Shown: piece after piece, positions 1-6,148 of the stretch
Layout: each line of letters opens with the position of its first letter
Position numbering within the stretch: the first letter of the stretch is position 1
Assembly (NCBI GenBank): GCA_009702405.1
Contig: WLIC01000027.1
Location: 1 to 7,055 of the forward strand
Reading direction: 5' to 3'
Length of the DNA: 7,055 bases
Origin: Actinomycetota bacterium
GTDB lineage: Bacteria; Actinomycetota; Actinomycetes; Actinomycetales; Microbacteriaceae
Notes under the pieces: generated by a model
Database searches by the model: none
Seen by the model: only the letters and a program-made list of their open reading frames with translations
Told to the model about the DNA's origin: nothing
Made by a program: the position numbers and the translations under genes

Positions 1-218
1 GAGATGAAATGGATTCAAAGCTTGAAAGACAAGCAACAGATCTAACCAACAAGAGATCCCTTCTTAGGTCGCTATCTCCGCAGAGCACACTGGACCGTGG
101 CTATGCGGTGGTTAGAGACGAATCTGGGCAGGTTATTACCGATCCTGCCAAGGTAAAGACAGGACAAGCCCTAAAACTAAGGGTTGCCAAGGGTGACCTA
201 GAAGCAACCGCCAACTAA
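1..218 (+). CDS. xseA: Exodeoxyribonuclease VII large subunit, C-terminal end (5' truncated by window)
   Basis: Only the last 71 codons are visible; the reading frame is open from position 3 and the gene begins outside the window. XseA is the large subunit of exonuclease VII, a cytoplasmic enzyme that degrades single-stranded DNA in both directions to short oligonucleotides. The visible part shows the end of the long coiled-coil region (LERQATDLTNKRSLL) followed by the conserved family tail LSPQSTLDRGYAVV and a small beta-rich end with GQALKLRV. The ATG at 9 is internal and should not be taken as the start. The small-subunit gene xseB follows after 19 nt, as in most bacteria, which strongly supports the call. 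The catalytic region lies upstream and cannot be assessed here. Confidence 0.93.
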   Translation, partial: DEMDSKLERQATDLTNKRSLLRSLSPQSTLDRGYAVVRDESGQVITDPAKVKTGQALKLRVAKGDLEATAN

Positions 219-237
219 CGATTAAACTGGAGAGACG

Positions 238-456
238 ATGACTGAGAAGAACCCTAACGCCGATGTTGCTGAGATGACCTATGAGCAGGCTCGTGATGAG
301 CTAACCAAGGTCCTGAACCAGCTAGAACAAGGCAGTGTGACCTTGGACCAGTCCATGGCGCTCTGGCAGCGTGGTGAAGTTCTAGCCCAAAAGTGTGAAG
401 AGTGGCTAACTGGTGCAAGAGCCAAACTAGATGCAGTTCTGAAAAAGAAAGACTAA
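238..456 (+). CDS. xseB: Exodeoxyribonuclease VII small subunit
   Basis: This 72-codon gene encodes the small subunit of exonuclease VII. Several copies of it pack as helical hairpins against the coiled coil of XseA. The sequence fits the family well: MTYEQARDEL near residue 13, then LEQGSVTLDQS (about 29-39), a W-x-R-G-E turn (43-47) and the C-EEWL-AK helix. Length is typical for XseB, and the Lys-rich C-terminus is usual. The ATG at 238 has a good Shine-Dalgarno sequence (GGAG at 229-232, 5 nt spacing). It lies 19 nt after xseA and 6 nt before the next gene, so it is almost certainly co-transcribed with both. Nothing in it appears broken. Confidence 0.95.
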   Translation: MTEKNPNADVAEMTYEQARDELTKVLNQLEQGSVTLDQSMALWQRGEVLAQKCEEWLTGARAKLDAVLKKKD

Positions 457-462
457 AACCCT

Positions 463-1044
463 TTGAGTGATTCAGCAGCAAGACATAGAGCTCGCCAAAC
501 AATCATCAACCTTTGTTTAGCCTTAGCTGCCTGTATCGCATTGGTAGTTACCATCGTTCTTATCGTCCCTAGAGATGATTCAAACCGAATCAAGGCTGTT
601 GACTATGCAACTATCTCTAGAACTGCAAAGGCAACTTACAAATTCAACATCATCACCATCAACCCACCGGCTAACTGGTGGTGCAACAGTGCTGCGTTCA
701 ACCTAGCCCCAATAGATGCGGTTCAGACTTTCAAAGCAGGTTTTGTTGGATCTGATGTGAAATACATTGGTTATACCCAAGCCTTCGAAACCAACCCAAC
801 TTGGCTAGCACTAAAACTCAATGGCAAAGTTCCAACCGGTGAATACACCTCAGGTAAATACACCTGGCAAATATATAAGTCAGTAGTTCAAAATACTCCA
901 GCAAAGACCATGGATTACATGATGGTGCTAAACAATCAAAAGAACGAACATGTCTTTCTCTATGGCGTAGCTGAGACAAAAGAATTCGAAACCTTTGCTA
1001 AAGAAATAGAAGACCGACTAGGAGGTGTTCCCCACTTTGACTGA
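463..1044 (+). CDS. DUF4245 family membrane-anchored protein
   Basis: This 193-residue protein begins at TTG, 6 nt after the xseB stop; no ATG or clear Shine-Dalgarno sequence is nearby, so it may be translated by coupling to xseB. A short basic N-terminus is followed by one hydrophobic segment (about residues 13-36) ending in IVPRDD, then VDY at 46-48, then a soluble domain with PPANWW near 68-73. The layout of an N-terminal anchor, a PR-x-x motif, VDY and a P-x-x-W element is what I know of the actinobacterial DUF4245 family, whose function is unknown. There is no lipobox, so the soluble domain is probably tethered outside the membrane. The position between xseB and the fumarase region is also typical of the family. 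The last 8 nt overlap the next gene. Confidence 0.82.
   Translation: MSDSAARHRARQTIINLCLALAACIALVVTIVLIVPRDDSNRIKAVDYATISRTAKATYKFNIITINPPANWWCNSAAFNLAPIDAVQTFKAGFVGSDVKYIGYTQAFETNPTWLALKLNGKVPTGEYTSGKYTWQIYKSVVQNTPAKTMDYMMVLNNQKNEHVFLYGVAETKEFETFAKEIEDRLGGVPHFD
1020..1027 (+). promoter_or_regulatory. Strong Shine-Dalgarno sequence that sets the carbonic anhydrase start
   Basis: AGGAGGTG is fully complementary to the usual 3' end of 16S rRNA. It lies inside the end of the DUF4245 gene. The in-frame GTG at 1025-1027 is part of this motif and cannot be served by it. The TTG at 1037 lies 9 nt downstream, which is good spacing, so the motif favours TTG 1037 as the real start. Confidence 0.8.
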
Positions 1045-1666
1045 ATCAACTAGACCACAGACTCCGGCTGAAGCCTGGGCTGCAATTGTTGAAGGTAATG
1101 CCAGATTCGTCTCAGGTGATCTTGCTCACCCACGTCAGGACATCGATAGACGTGAGGCCCTTGCCCAAGCTCAAAAGCCTTTTGCTGCTTTGTTTGGTTG
1201 TGCTGATTCAAGACTCTCCGCTGAAATCATTTTCGATGTTGGTTTGGGAGACCTGTTTGTTGTTCGTAACGCAGGTCAGGTTATTGCAGAGACAATTCTT
1301 GGGTCCTTAGAGTATGCAGTTGAAGTTTTAGGTGTTCCTCTGATCTTGGTACTAGGTCACGATGAGTGTGGAGCTATCAGAGCAACCATTGATGCAACAG
1401 AGGGCAAGATGCTGGCCCAGGGTGAATTCATTCATAACCTGGTTGAACGAATCACCCCTACCGTCAAAGAGGCTCAGGCCCATGGCATGCATCACATCGA
1501 TGAGATCACTGACCTTCACGTAAGGGATACCATCAACGAAATGATTGGCCGGTCGGCCCTAATCGCAGAGCGCATCGAATCGGGTAAATTGGCAGTTGTT
1601 GGCGCAAATTACAAACTGACCCTCGGTGAAGTTCACGAAATCGTGGTCTTTGGCAATATCAACTAG
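1037..1666 (+). CDS. Beta-class carbonic anhydrase
   Basis: The protein is 209 residues from the TTG at 1037 and should catalyse reversible hydration of CO2 to bicarbonate in the cytoplasm. It has all the beta-class signatures: GCADSR with zinc ligand Cys55 and the Asp57-Arg59 dyad, and GHDECGA with His108 and Cys111 as the other zinc ligands. VVRNAGQVI (about 75-83) and LGSLEYAV (88-95) are also typical, and the length is usual for bacterial members. I chose TTG 1037 over the upstream GTG 1025 because the GTG sits within the Shine-Dalgarno sequence AGGAGGTG. The start overlaps the end of the DUF4245 gene by 8 nt, which suggests translational coupling, and fumC follows after 12 nt. Co-expression with fumarase may link bicarbonate supply for carboxylation to the TCA cycle; that is inference. 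Function is near certain from the motifs; the exact start is less so. Confidence 0.95.
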   Translation: MTESTRPQTPAEAWAAIVEGNARFVSGDLAHPRQDIDRREALAQAQKPFAALFGCADSRLSAEIIFDVGLGDLFVVRNAGQVIAETILGSLEYAVEVLGVPLILVLGHDECGAIRATIDATEGKMLAQGEFIHNLVERITPTVKEAQAHGMHHIDEITDLHVRDTINEMIGRSALIAERIESGKLAVVGANYKLTLGEVHEIVVFGNIN

Positions 1667-1678
1667 TTAGGCAGCTAA

Positions 1679-3064
1679 ATGGAATACCGAATTGAACATG
1701 ACACCATGGGTGAAGTCAAAGTCCCTGTAAACGCCCTATACGCAGCTCAGACTGCACGTGCAGTTGAGAACTTCCCTATCAGTGGAACTACCTTAGAGCG
1801 AGCACACATCGCCGCTTTAGCCCAGATCAAGAAATCTGCCGCCCTTGCTAATGCTTCCCTTGGTGTTTTAGATAAGAACATTGCTGATGCCATCGCCTGG
1901 GCTGCTGATGAAGTTATCGCAGGTAAACACGATGGTGAATTCCCGGTAGACATATTCCAGACCGGTTCCGGAACTTCTTCAAACATGAACATGAACGAAG
2001 TGCTAGCAACTCTTGCAACCAACAAACTTGGTAGCAAAGTTCACCCTAACGATCACGTGAACGCTTCACAGTCTTCGAACGATGTTTTCCCAACCTCAGT
2101 GCATGTAGCTGTAACAGCTGCTCTTATCAACGACTTACTTCCGTCCCTTGACCATCTAGCTAAAGCTTTAGAAGTAAAAGCTAAGGACTGGGCAACAGTA
2201 GTCAAAGCCGGTCGAACACATCTAATGGATGCAACGCCGGTAACCCTTGGTCAAGAGTTCGGTGGCTATGCAGCTCAGATTAGATATGGCATTGAAAGAG
2301 TTAACGCTGCATTACCTCGTGTTGCTGAAGTGCCGCTTGGTGGCACTGCAGTTGGAACAGGCATTAACACTCCAAAAGGTTTCCCTCAGGAAGTTATTCG
2401 TTTACTTGCAACAGAAACCAAACTTCCTATTACTGAAGCTAGGGATCACTTCGAAGCCCAAGGAGCTAGAGATTCACTAGTTGAAGCATCAGGTGCTCTT
2501 AGAACTCTTGTTGTTGGTGTTACCAAGATTGCTAATGATCTTCGTTGGATGGGATCAGGACCTAATGCAGGTATCGGTGAAATCTCTATCCCTGATCTGC
2601 AACCAGGTTCATCAATCATGCCTGGCAAGGTCAACCCAGTCATTCCAGAAGCAGTGATGATGGTTGTTGCCAGAGTTATCGGTAACGATGCAACAGTTGC
2701 TTGGGCAGGTGCATCAGGAAACTTTGAACTAAACGTAGCTATTCCAGTTATGGGTAATGCCCTATTGGAATCAATCAGATTGCTATCTAACTCGCTAAGA
2801 CTGCTAGCCGATAAGACTGTCACAGGTCTAGAAGCAAATGTTGAACGAGCTCGAGCACTAGCTGAATCTTCGCCTTCAATCGTGACTCCACTAAATAAAT
2901 ATATTGGCTATGAAGCAGCAGCAAAAATCGCTAAGCATGCTGTCGCTAAAGCCATCACTATCCGTGAAGCAACCATTGAACTTGGTTACGTTGATGGCGA
3001 GAAGCTAACCATGGAACAGCTAGATAAGGCTCTCGATGTCTTGTCTATGACTAGAGCTAATTAA
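1679..3064 (+). CDS. fumC: Class II fumarate hydratase
   Basis: The protein has 461 residues, the normal length for this iron-independent homotetrameric fumarase, which interconverts fumarate and L-malate in the TCA cycle. Conserved elements in order are HDTMGEV at the N-terminus, [10 protein letters not shown] (95-104), SSND (132-135), [10 protein letters not shown] (178-187, His181 matching E. coli His188) and the superfamily signature [11 protein letters not shown] (310-320, with the catalytic loop serine at 311). [14 protein letters not shown] and the N-terminus favour fumarase over aspartase or argininosuccinate lyase. The start is ATG 1679, with only a weak purine stretch (AGG at 1669-1671) upstream. 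It is the last gene of the xseA-xseB-DUF4245-carbonic anhydrase run, 12 nt after its neighbour. The reading frame is intact and no key residue is missing. Confidence 0.97.
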   Translation: MEYRIEHDTMGEVKVPVNALYAAQTARAVENFPISGTTLERAHIAALAQIKKSAALANASLGVLDKNIADAIAWAADEVIAGKHDGEFPVDIFQTGSGTSSNMNMNEVLATLATNKLGSKVHPNDHVNASQSSNDVFPTSVHVAVTAALINDLLPSLDHLAKALEVKAKDWATVVKAGRTHLMDATPVTLGQEFGGYAAQIRYGIERVNAALPRVAEVPLGGTAVGTGINTPKGFPQEVIRLLATETKLPITEARDHFEAQGARDSLVEASGALRTLVVGVTKIANDLRWMGSGPNAGIGEISIPDLQPGSSIMPGKVNPVIPEAVMMVVARVIGNDATVAWAGASGNFELNVAIPVMGNALLESIRLLSNSLRLLADKTVTGLEANVERARALAESSPSIVTPLNKYIGYEAAAKIAKHAVAKAITIREATIELGYVDGEKLTMEQLDKALDVLSMTRAN

Positions 3065-3085
3065 GGGAATTGCAGAGAATCCAAC

Positions 3086-3143
3086 AGGCTCTTAGTTGCG
3101 AATGAAATGCCTAAGTGCAAACCGTCGTTTCGAGCCTATTTTT
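3086..3143 (+). terminator. Possible intrinsic terminator after fumC
   Basis: AGGCTC (3086-3091) can pair with GAGCCT (3132-3137), followed directly by ATTTTT. Inside the long loop TTGC (3096-3099) can pair with GCAA (3117-3120). The place is right, 22 nt after the fumC stop and before a convergent gene, and the T run reads only in the plus direction. The six-pair stem with a 40-nt loop is weak, so this is a candidate only. Confidence 0.3.
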
Positions 3144-3149
3144 CACTTA

Positions 3150-3162
3150 CCTAAAGAACCTA
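3150..3162. repeat. 13-bp direct repeat, copy 1 (island edge next to fumC)
   Basis: CCTAAAGAACCTA occurs here and again, same strand and exact, at 4181-4193. This copy covers the stop codon and the first bases beyond the end of the 97-codon membrane protein gene. Similarity does not extend clearly beyond 13 bp. The two copies bracket the only loosely packed, AT-richer part of the window. An exact 13-mer pair somewhere in 7 kb is not very rare by chance, so only the position makes it notable. Confidence 0.55.
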
Positions 3163-3453
3163 ATGCTTCGCCCTTTTTGCAAAAACCCTGGCTAAATAAC
3201 AAGCAAGGTATTCAAGCACTGCTACTGCGAGTGTAGGAAGAAAAGTCTCTTTACCAAATTCTCCTATTACGACAAGTCCGATCAGTGCCTGAGCAACAAA
3301 GAACCCAATCCACTTGCCTACTTTCGTAACTTCCCCTTTAATATTTTTCTTAGTTTCGGTGTAGATAAAACGATAAAAAATGTAACCTATAGCGGCAATA
3401 AAAATAGGAGGATTAATTGCTGAAGCTTCTAAAATTTGTGCATGGTTGTTCAT
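3160..3453 (-). CDS. Small three-helix membrane protein of unknown function
   Basis: I do not recognise this 97-residue protein. It has three hydrophobic segments (about residues 14-31, 48-65 and 70-91). The Lys-rich loop 34-47 and the basic end AKRAKH fit an N-out, C-in topology under the positive-inside rule. There is no lipobox, catalytic motif or Cys pair. Support for a real gene is good: ATG start, Shine-Dalgarno GGAG about 7 nt upstream in the transcript, and a clean membrane-protein pattern with no counterpart on the other strand. It is AT-richer than fumC. It is convergent with fumC and lies about 100 nt beyond the next small membrane-protein gene on the same strand, with which it may share a transcript. 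A TATGAT box at 3507-3512 (minus strand), about 53 nt upstream, could give it its own promoter, but no good -35 is visible. Confidence 0.72.
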   Translation of the reverse strand: MNNHAQILEASAINPPIFIAAIGYIFYRFIYTETKKNIKGEVTKVGKWIGFFVAQALIGLVVIGEFGKETFLPTLAVAVLEYLACYLARVFAKRAKH

Positions 3454-3497
3454 TTTGGCTCCAGTCGATATTTTTTCTTTTGGTTTATGCAGTTGTG

Positions 3498-3560
3498 CTA
3501 GGTCACATCATACTTTGCTGCCTCTTCACCTCTAGCGCTATTTTTGTTGCGCTTCTTAAG
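3498..3560 (-). other. Open 20-codon extension beyond the amber stop
   Basis: Reading on in frame from the TAG of the upstream small membrane protein gives 20 sense codons before the next TAG. The encoded stretch begins LKKRNKNSARG and ends AAKYDVT, so it is polar and Lys/Arg-rich at first, as a cytoplasmic tail following FKRLKP would be. It may be the lost or recoded end of that protein, or simply chance in a purine-rich strand; a 20-codon open stretch alone is unremarkable. Confidence 0.3.
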
Positions 3561-3857
3561 CTAAGGCTTTAGCCGTTTGAAAATGAACACTAATGCTGCG
3601 CAAATTACAATACAGGCTGCGATAGTGGCTGTTCCGGTGACCAGGTTGTGGAGGACAGATTCCTCTGAAAGTTCATACCCCTCAAAAGCAAAAATTGTGA
3701 AGAAGATGGGGATAAGCATTCGTCTTGCTGGTGTTGTAAAGTCGTCAGCACTTTTTTTTTGGAAAAGTGAAATAATCCAACCTACCCAAGTAACCCAAGA
3801 TAGCCCTAACATTAAGATTGTGACTACCCAGGGTTCGGTACTTTGAGAAATAATCAT
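3561..3857 (-). CDS. Small three-helix membrane protein of unknown function, ending at an amber codon
   Basis: I do not recognise this protein of about 98 residues. From ATG 3857, hydrophobic segments lie at about residues 10-32, 47-61 and 74-93; a loop with KK and RR (34-46), an acidic loop ELSEE (62-66) and the basic end FKRLKP again fit N-out, C-in. Start choice is uncertain: ATG 3857 has no Shine-Dalgarno sequence, TTG 3869 has AAGG 9 nt upstream, and TTG 3902 has nothing. Two oddities stand out. An A9 run lies in the first cytoplasmic loop (codons Gln-Lys-Lys). The TAG stop at 3561-3563 is followed in frame by 20 sense codons ending at another TAG (3498-3500), which would give a charged cytoplasmic tail. 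The hydrophobic pattern makes the minus strand much more credible than the overlapping plus-strand frame. Confidence 0.62.
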   Translation of the reverse strand: MIISQSTEPWVVTILMLGLSWVTWVGWIISLFQKKSADDFTTPARRMLIPIFFTIFAFEGYELSEESVLHNLVTGTATIAACIVICAALVFIFKRLKP

Positions 3858-3869
3858 TGGATGAATCAA

Positions 3870-4161
3870 GGTTTCATACCTTACTTTGGGGGGATTGATC
3901 AAAGTAGTTTTGGAAAGATATTTTCAGCCAAAACATGCACTTGCCCCATAGCAATACCCTACTGCCATTTCTTGTCGAAATTACGTAATGTTCTCGGATA
4001 CAGAACCTTAAGTGATCGCGATGGCACAACCCGTATTTCAAGACCTCTCCTATAGAACCCCCACCTCCAAATAAGCGATCTGTCAAACCTTTCGCTAAAC
4101 GTGATGCCAATTGCCCTCTCCCTTGAAGCGGTTTTTATTCGCTGTATTTTCATCAACCGAT
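3870..4161. other. About 290 nt without a convincing gene
   Basis: Two minus-strand frames are open here and exclude each other as coding: a 78-codon frame from TTG 4110 to 3874, and a 64-codon frame from ATG 4153 to 3959. The first has a good Shine-Dalgarno-like GGGAG ahead of it and ends just before the next membrane-protein gene. However, its product is an unlikely mix of Cys, Trp, Arg and glycines. The second is very Arg-rich and lacks a ribosome binding site. Codon choice in both differs from the neighbouring core genes. I see no tRNA, rRNA or known structured RNA. It may be a decayed gene or plain spacer. Confidence 0.4.
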
Positions 4162-4638
4162 TCAGAGCAATAATTGCCAGCCTAAAGAACCTATAAAGCT
4201 AAGCAATAGGTAAGGCCCTAGCGGGATACTTGAACCTAGTTTTGCTTTACCTCTGAATAACAAAACCAGGACAACAGCAAAGGCTAAGACGAATGCTGTT
4301 CCTAGTGCGATTACTGGTAAGTAGAGATTGAAGTAAGCAACTATTAGGCAAATGGCTGAAGCTAGCTTCACATCCCCCATGCCTAGAACATCAAAGTAAT
4401 TAGCTGCTATTCCTATTGCCATGACTATTACTGCGATGAGGATTGCAAAGAGTTGGCGTGCCCAGTCCCCTGAAATCATGGTGGCACACAACTGAGATAC
4501 AAGAGCTATCGGAAATACAGGCAGGACTAACCTGTTGGGCAAGCGATGCTCTCTGAGATCAATTGCTGTGAGTGGCCATGCCACCGCTAGCAAATACAGA
4601 GCGGGTATTAGAGCTAAGGTTTCAGGAAAACTGGGCAC
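4162..4638 (-). CDS. Single-domain A24 prepilin peptidase (TadV/CpaA-like)
   Basis: This 158-residue, highly hydrophobic protein is an aspartic membrane protease of the A24 family, which cleaves the leader of type IV pilin-like precursors on the cytoplasmic side. Both catalytic aspartates are visible: Asp27 in AIDLREHRLPN and Asp89 in GMGDVK, the G-x-GD-x-K hallmark. IPLGPYL (138-144) is the usual C-terminal motif. About six hydrophobic segments are present. It lacks the N-terminal zinc-binding and methyltransferase part of full PilD, so it probably cleaves without methylating. The start is GTG 4638; a stop lies four codons upstream, so no earlier start exists, and no Shine-Dalgarno sequence is evident. 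It follows phoH by 50 nt on the same strand. No pilin or secretion gene is in the window, so its substrate is unknown. The last ten codons contain one copy of the 13-bp repeat. Confidence 0.9.
   Translation of the reverse strand: MPSFPETLALIPALYLLAVAWPLTAIDLREHRLPNRLVLPVFPIALVSQLCATMISGDWARQLFAILIAVIVMAIGIAANYFDVLGMGDVKLASAICLIVAYFNLYLPVIALGTAFVLAFAVVLVLLFRGKAKLGSSIPLGPYLLLSFIGSLGWQLLL
4181..4193. repeat. 13-bp direct repeat, copy 2 (in the 3' end of the prepilin peptidase gene)
   Basis: This is an exact copy of CCTAAAGAACCTA, also at 3150-3162, about 1.03 kb away in the same orientation. It covers codons for Ile-Gly-Ser-Leu-Gly near the end of the prepilin peptidase. A repeat in the 3' end of a gene with its partner at the far side of an accessory stretch is the pattern left by site-specific integration. 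No integrase is present and 13 bp is short, so this reading is tentative. Confidence 0.55.
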
Positions 4639-4688
4639 AGCCCAAAGTTAGTTAGAAACTGATTTTGGTGCTCAAGTTATACACAGCT

Positions 4689-6041
4689 CTAGGTGTCTAG
4701 AAGAGAGGTAACCATATCTGCAATTGGTGAACGTTCACTTCTGGTTAGTGTCAGGTGAGCAAATAGTGACTGTCCTTTGAGTGCTTCAATCACTGATGCA
4801 ACTCCATCGTGTCTACCGACTCGAAGGTTATCTCTTTGAGCAACATCGTGGGTCAAGATAACTCTTGAGTTCTGACCAATACGTGAGAGCACTGTTAGCA
4901 AAACGTTTCGCTCCAGTGATTGAGCTTCATCAACAATGACAAAAGTGTCATGAAGTGATCTTCCTCTGATGTGTGTCAGAGGAAGAACTTCTAAGATTCC
5001 TCGGTCTGTGACATGCTCTAAGACTTCTTTAGAAACCAGTGGACCTAGAGTGTCAAAGACTGCTTGAGCCCAAGGGTTCATCTTCTCAGCCTCAGACCCT
5101 GGTAGGTAACCAAGTTCTTGGCCACCAACTGCATAGAGCGGTCTAAAGACCATTATCTTCTTGTGTGCTCTGCGCTCTAGCACTGCTTCTAAACCAGCAC
5201 ACAGCGCTAACGCTGATTTACCAGTACCAGCTCTACCACCAAGGGACACAATTCCGATTTCAGGGTCTAGTAGGACATCGATAGCAAGTCTTTGCTCAGC
5301 AGATCTGCCATGAACGCCGAAGACATCTCTATCCCCCCTAACTAGCTTGATCTTCTTATCTGAGGTAACTCTTCCAAGAGCTGAGCCTCTTTCACTGGTG
5401 ATAACCAGACCACAGTTCACCGGTAGGTTCTTTACCTCTGAATGCTCAAATGTTTCAGCATCGTAGAAATCGCTCATTTGATCTGCACTCATAGCTATTT
5501 CATGAATACCGGTATAGCCAGAATCAACTGCCATCTCGGCACGGTATTCATCTGCTGTTAAACCAAGCGCTGATGCTTTTACTCTCAGTGGCAGGTCTTT
5601 AGAGACGACTGTTACTTCAAAACCTTCGTTGGCAAGGTTTGCTGCCACTGCCAAGATTCTTGAGTCGTTATCGCCTAGCTGAAAACCAACCGGCAAGATG
5701 TTTGGGTCGATGTGGTTTAGTTCAACTCGTAGTGTTCCACCATCGCCAACTTCAACCGGGAAATCTAATCTCTCGTGTTCCATTCTGAGATCATCAAGAT
5801 GACGAAGAGCTTGTCTAGCGAAATACCCAATCTCTGGGTCATGTCTTTTCTTCTCAAGTTCATTGATAACAATGATTGGAATTACAACCTCGTGTTCTTT
5901 GAACCTGAAGATAGCTCTAGGGTCAGCGAGTAATACTGAGGTGTCTATGACGAAGGTTTTTATCTTCGTATCGGGCTTGACTGGTTTGGCCTTAGCAGTT
6001 GATTTTGATGTCTTAGTTGATGCGCTGCTATTAGTGGCCAT
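4689..6041 (-). CDS. PIN-PhoH ATPase (PhoH2/YlaK type)
   Basis: The protein has 450 residues and joins an N-terminal PIN ribonuclease domain to a C-terminal PhoH P-loop ATPase domain. Mycobacterial PhoH2 of this type unwinds and cleaves RNA. PIN acidic residues are visible at Asp33 (FVIDTSVLL), Glu61 (NELEKKRHD), Asp124 and Asp126 (GDNDSRIL), with Asp149 in SKDLPLR. The ATPase has Walker [10 protein letters not shown] (268-276), Walker [10 protein letters not shown] (366-374), THDVAQRD (397-404) and the C-terminal [13 protein letters not shown]. All expected catalytic positions are intact. The first 28 residues are a Ser/Thr/Lys-rich, probably disordered tail. ATG 6041 is chosen over GTG 6047 because AGGAG (6051-6047 on the minus strand) lies 5 nt before the ATG and overlaps the GTG. 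It sits 107 nt after the prenyl transferase gene, and no upstream antitoxin ORF is visible. Confidence 0.94.
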   Translation of the reverse strand: MATNSSASTKTSKSTAKAKPVKPDTKIKTFVIDTSVLLADPRAIFRFKEHEVVIPIIVINELEKKRHDPEIGYFARQALRHLDDLRMEHERLDFPVEVGDGGTLRVELNHIDPNILPVGFQLGDNDSRILAVAANLANEGFEVTVVSKDLPLRVKASALGLTADEYRAEMAVDSGYTGIHEIAMSADQMSDFYDAETFEHSEVKNLPVNCGLVITSERGSALGRVTSDKKIKLVRGDRDVFGVHGRSAEQRLAIDVLLDPEIGIVSLGGRAGTGKSALALCAGLEAVLERRAHKKIMVFRPLYAVGGQELGYLPGSEAEKMNPWAQAVFDTLGPLVSKEVLEHVTDRGILEVLPLTHIRGRSLHDTFVIVDEAQSLERNVLLTVLSRIGQNSRVILTHDVAQRDNLRVGRHDGVASVIEALKGQSLFAHLTLTRSERSPIADMVTSLLDT

Positions 6042-6109
6042 TAACACTCCTGGGTAGCCTTTATGTTGATTTGAGATTACGCCTAAGGATTGTCAGAACA
6101 GAGTTTCAA

Positions 6110-6125
6110 CACGCCCGAGAGCGTG
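6110..6125. other. Small perfect hairpin between prenyl transferase and phoH genes
   Basis: CACGC and GCGTG form a 5-bp stem with a 6-nt loop, 24 nt beyond the prenyl transferase stop. On the transcribed minus strand no T run follows, so it is not a convincing intrinsic terminator. The alternative pairing GCCC/GGGC is also possible. It could slow or process the transcript between the two genes, or be chance. Confidence 0.25.
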
Positions 6126-6148
6126 GGCTGTAATCAGATGTTAACTTT

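Noticed and set aside
254..502. Long minus-strand frame opposite xseB
   Set aside because: It is a shadow of xseB, whose family match is clear.
1747..2823. Open frames opposite or out of frame with fumC (for example 1747-2037, 2247-2480, 2446-2823)
   Set aside because: fumC is intact and conserved over the whole span; these are shadows.
3577..3846. Plus-strand 89-codon open frame from TTG 3577
   Set aside because: It is antisense to the small membrane protein gene, its product shows no domain-like pattern, and the minus-strand reading has clear membrane helices.
3874..4110. Minus-strand 78-codon frame from TTG with a GGGAG motif upstream
   Set aside because: The ribosome site is tempting, but the product (GGGGS, scattered Cys and Trp) does not look natural and codon choice differs from neighbours. 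Kept only as a note within the 3870-4161 entry.
3959..4153. Minus-strand 64-codon Arg-rich frame from ATG
   Set aside because: No Shine-Dalgarno sequence, extreme Arg content with rare AGG codons, and overlap with another open frame argue for chance.
3065..4161. CRISPR array, tRNA, transposase or integrase in the island
   Set aside because: No regularly spaced repeats, no tRNA-like T-arm, no terminal inverted repeats and no recognisable recombinase sequence were seen.
4110..4181. Tail-like open stretch in a shifted frame just after the prepilin peptidase stop, as if the gene were frameshifted
   Set aside because: A TAG closes that frame immediately upstream and the normal end of the protein is natural. 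It shows that purine-rich stretches here give tail-like peptides by chance, which also lowers confidence in the amber extension.
4639..4720. Possible promoter for the prepilin peptidase gene (TAGACA and TATAAC on the minus strand)
   Set aside because: The two boxes are only 12 nt apart, too close for a normal promoter.
5863..6057. Plus-strand frame with a hydrophobic look opposite the phoH start
   Set aside because: It is antisense to the conserved PIN domain coding region and has no independent support.
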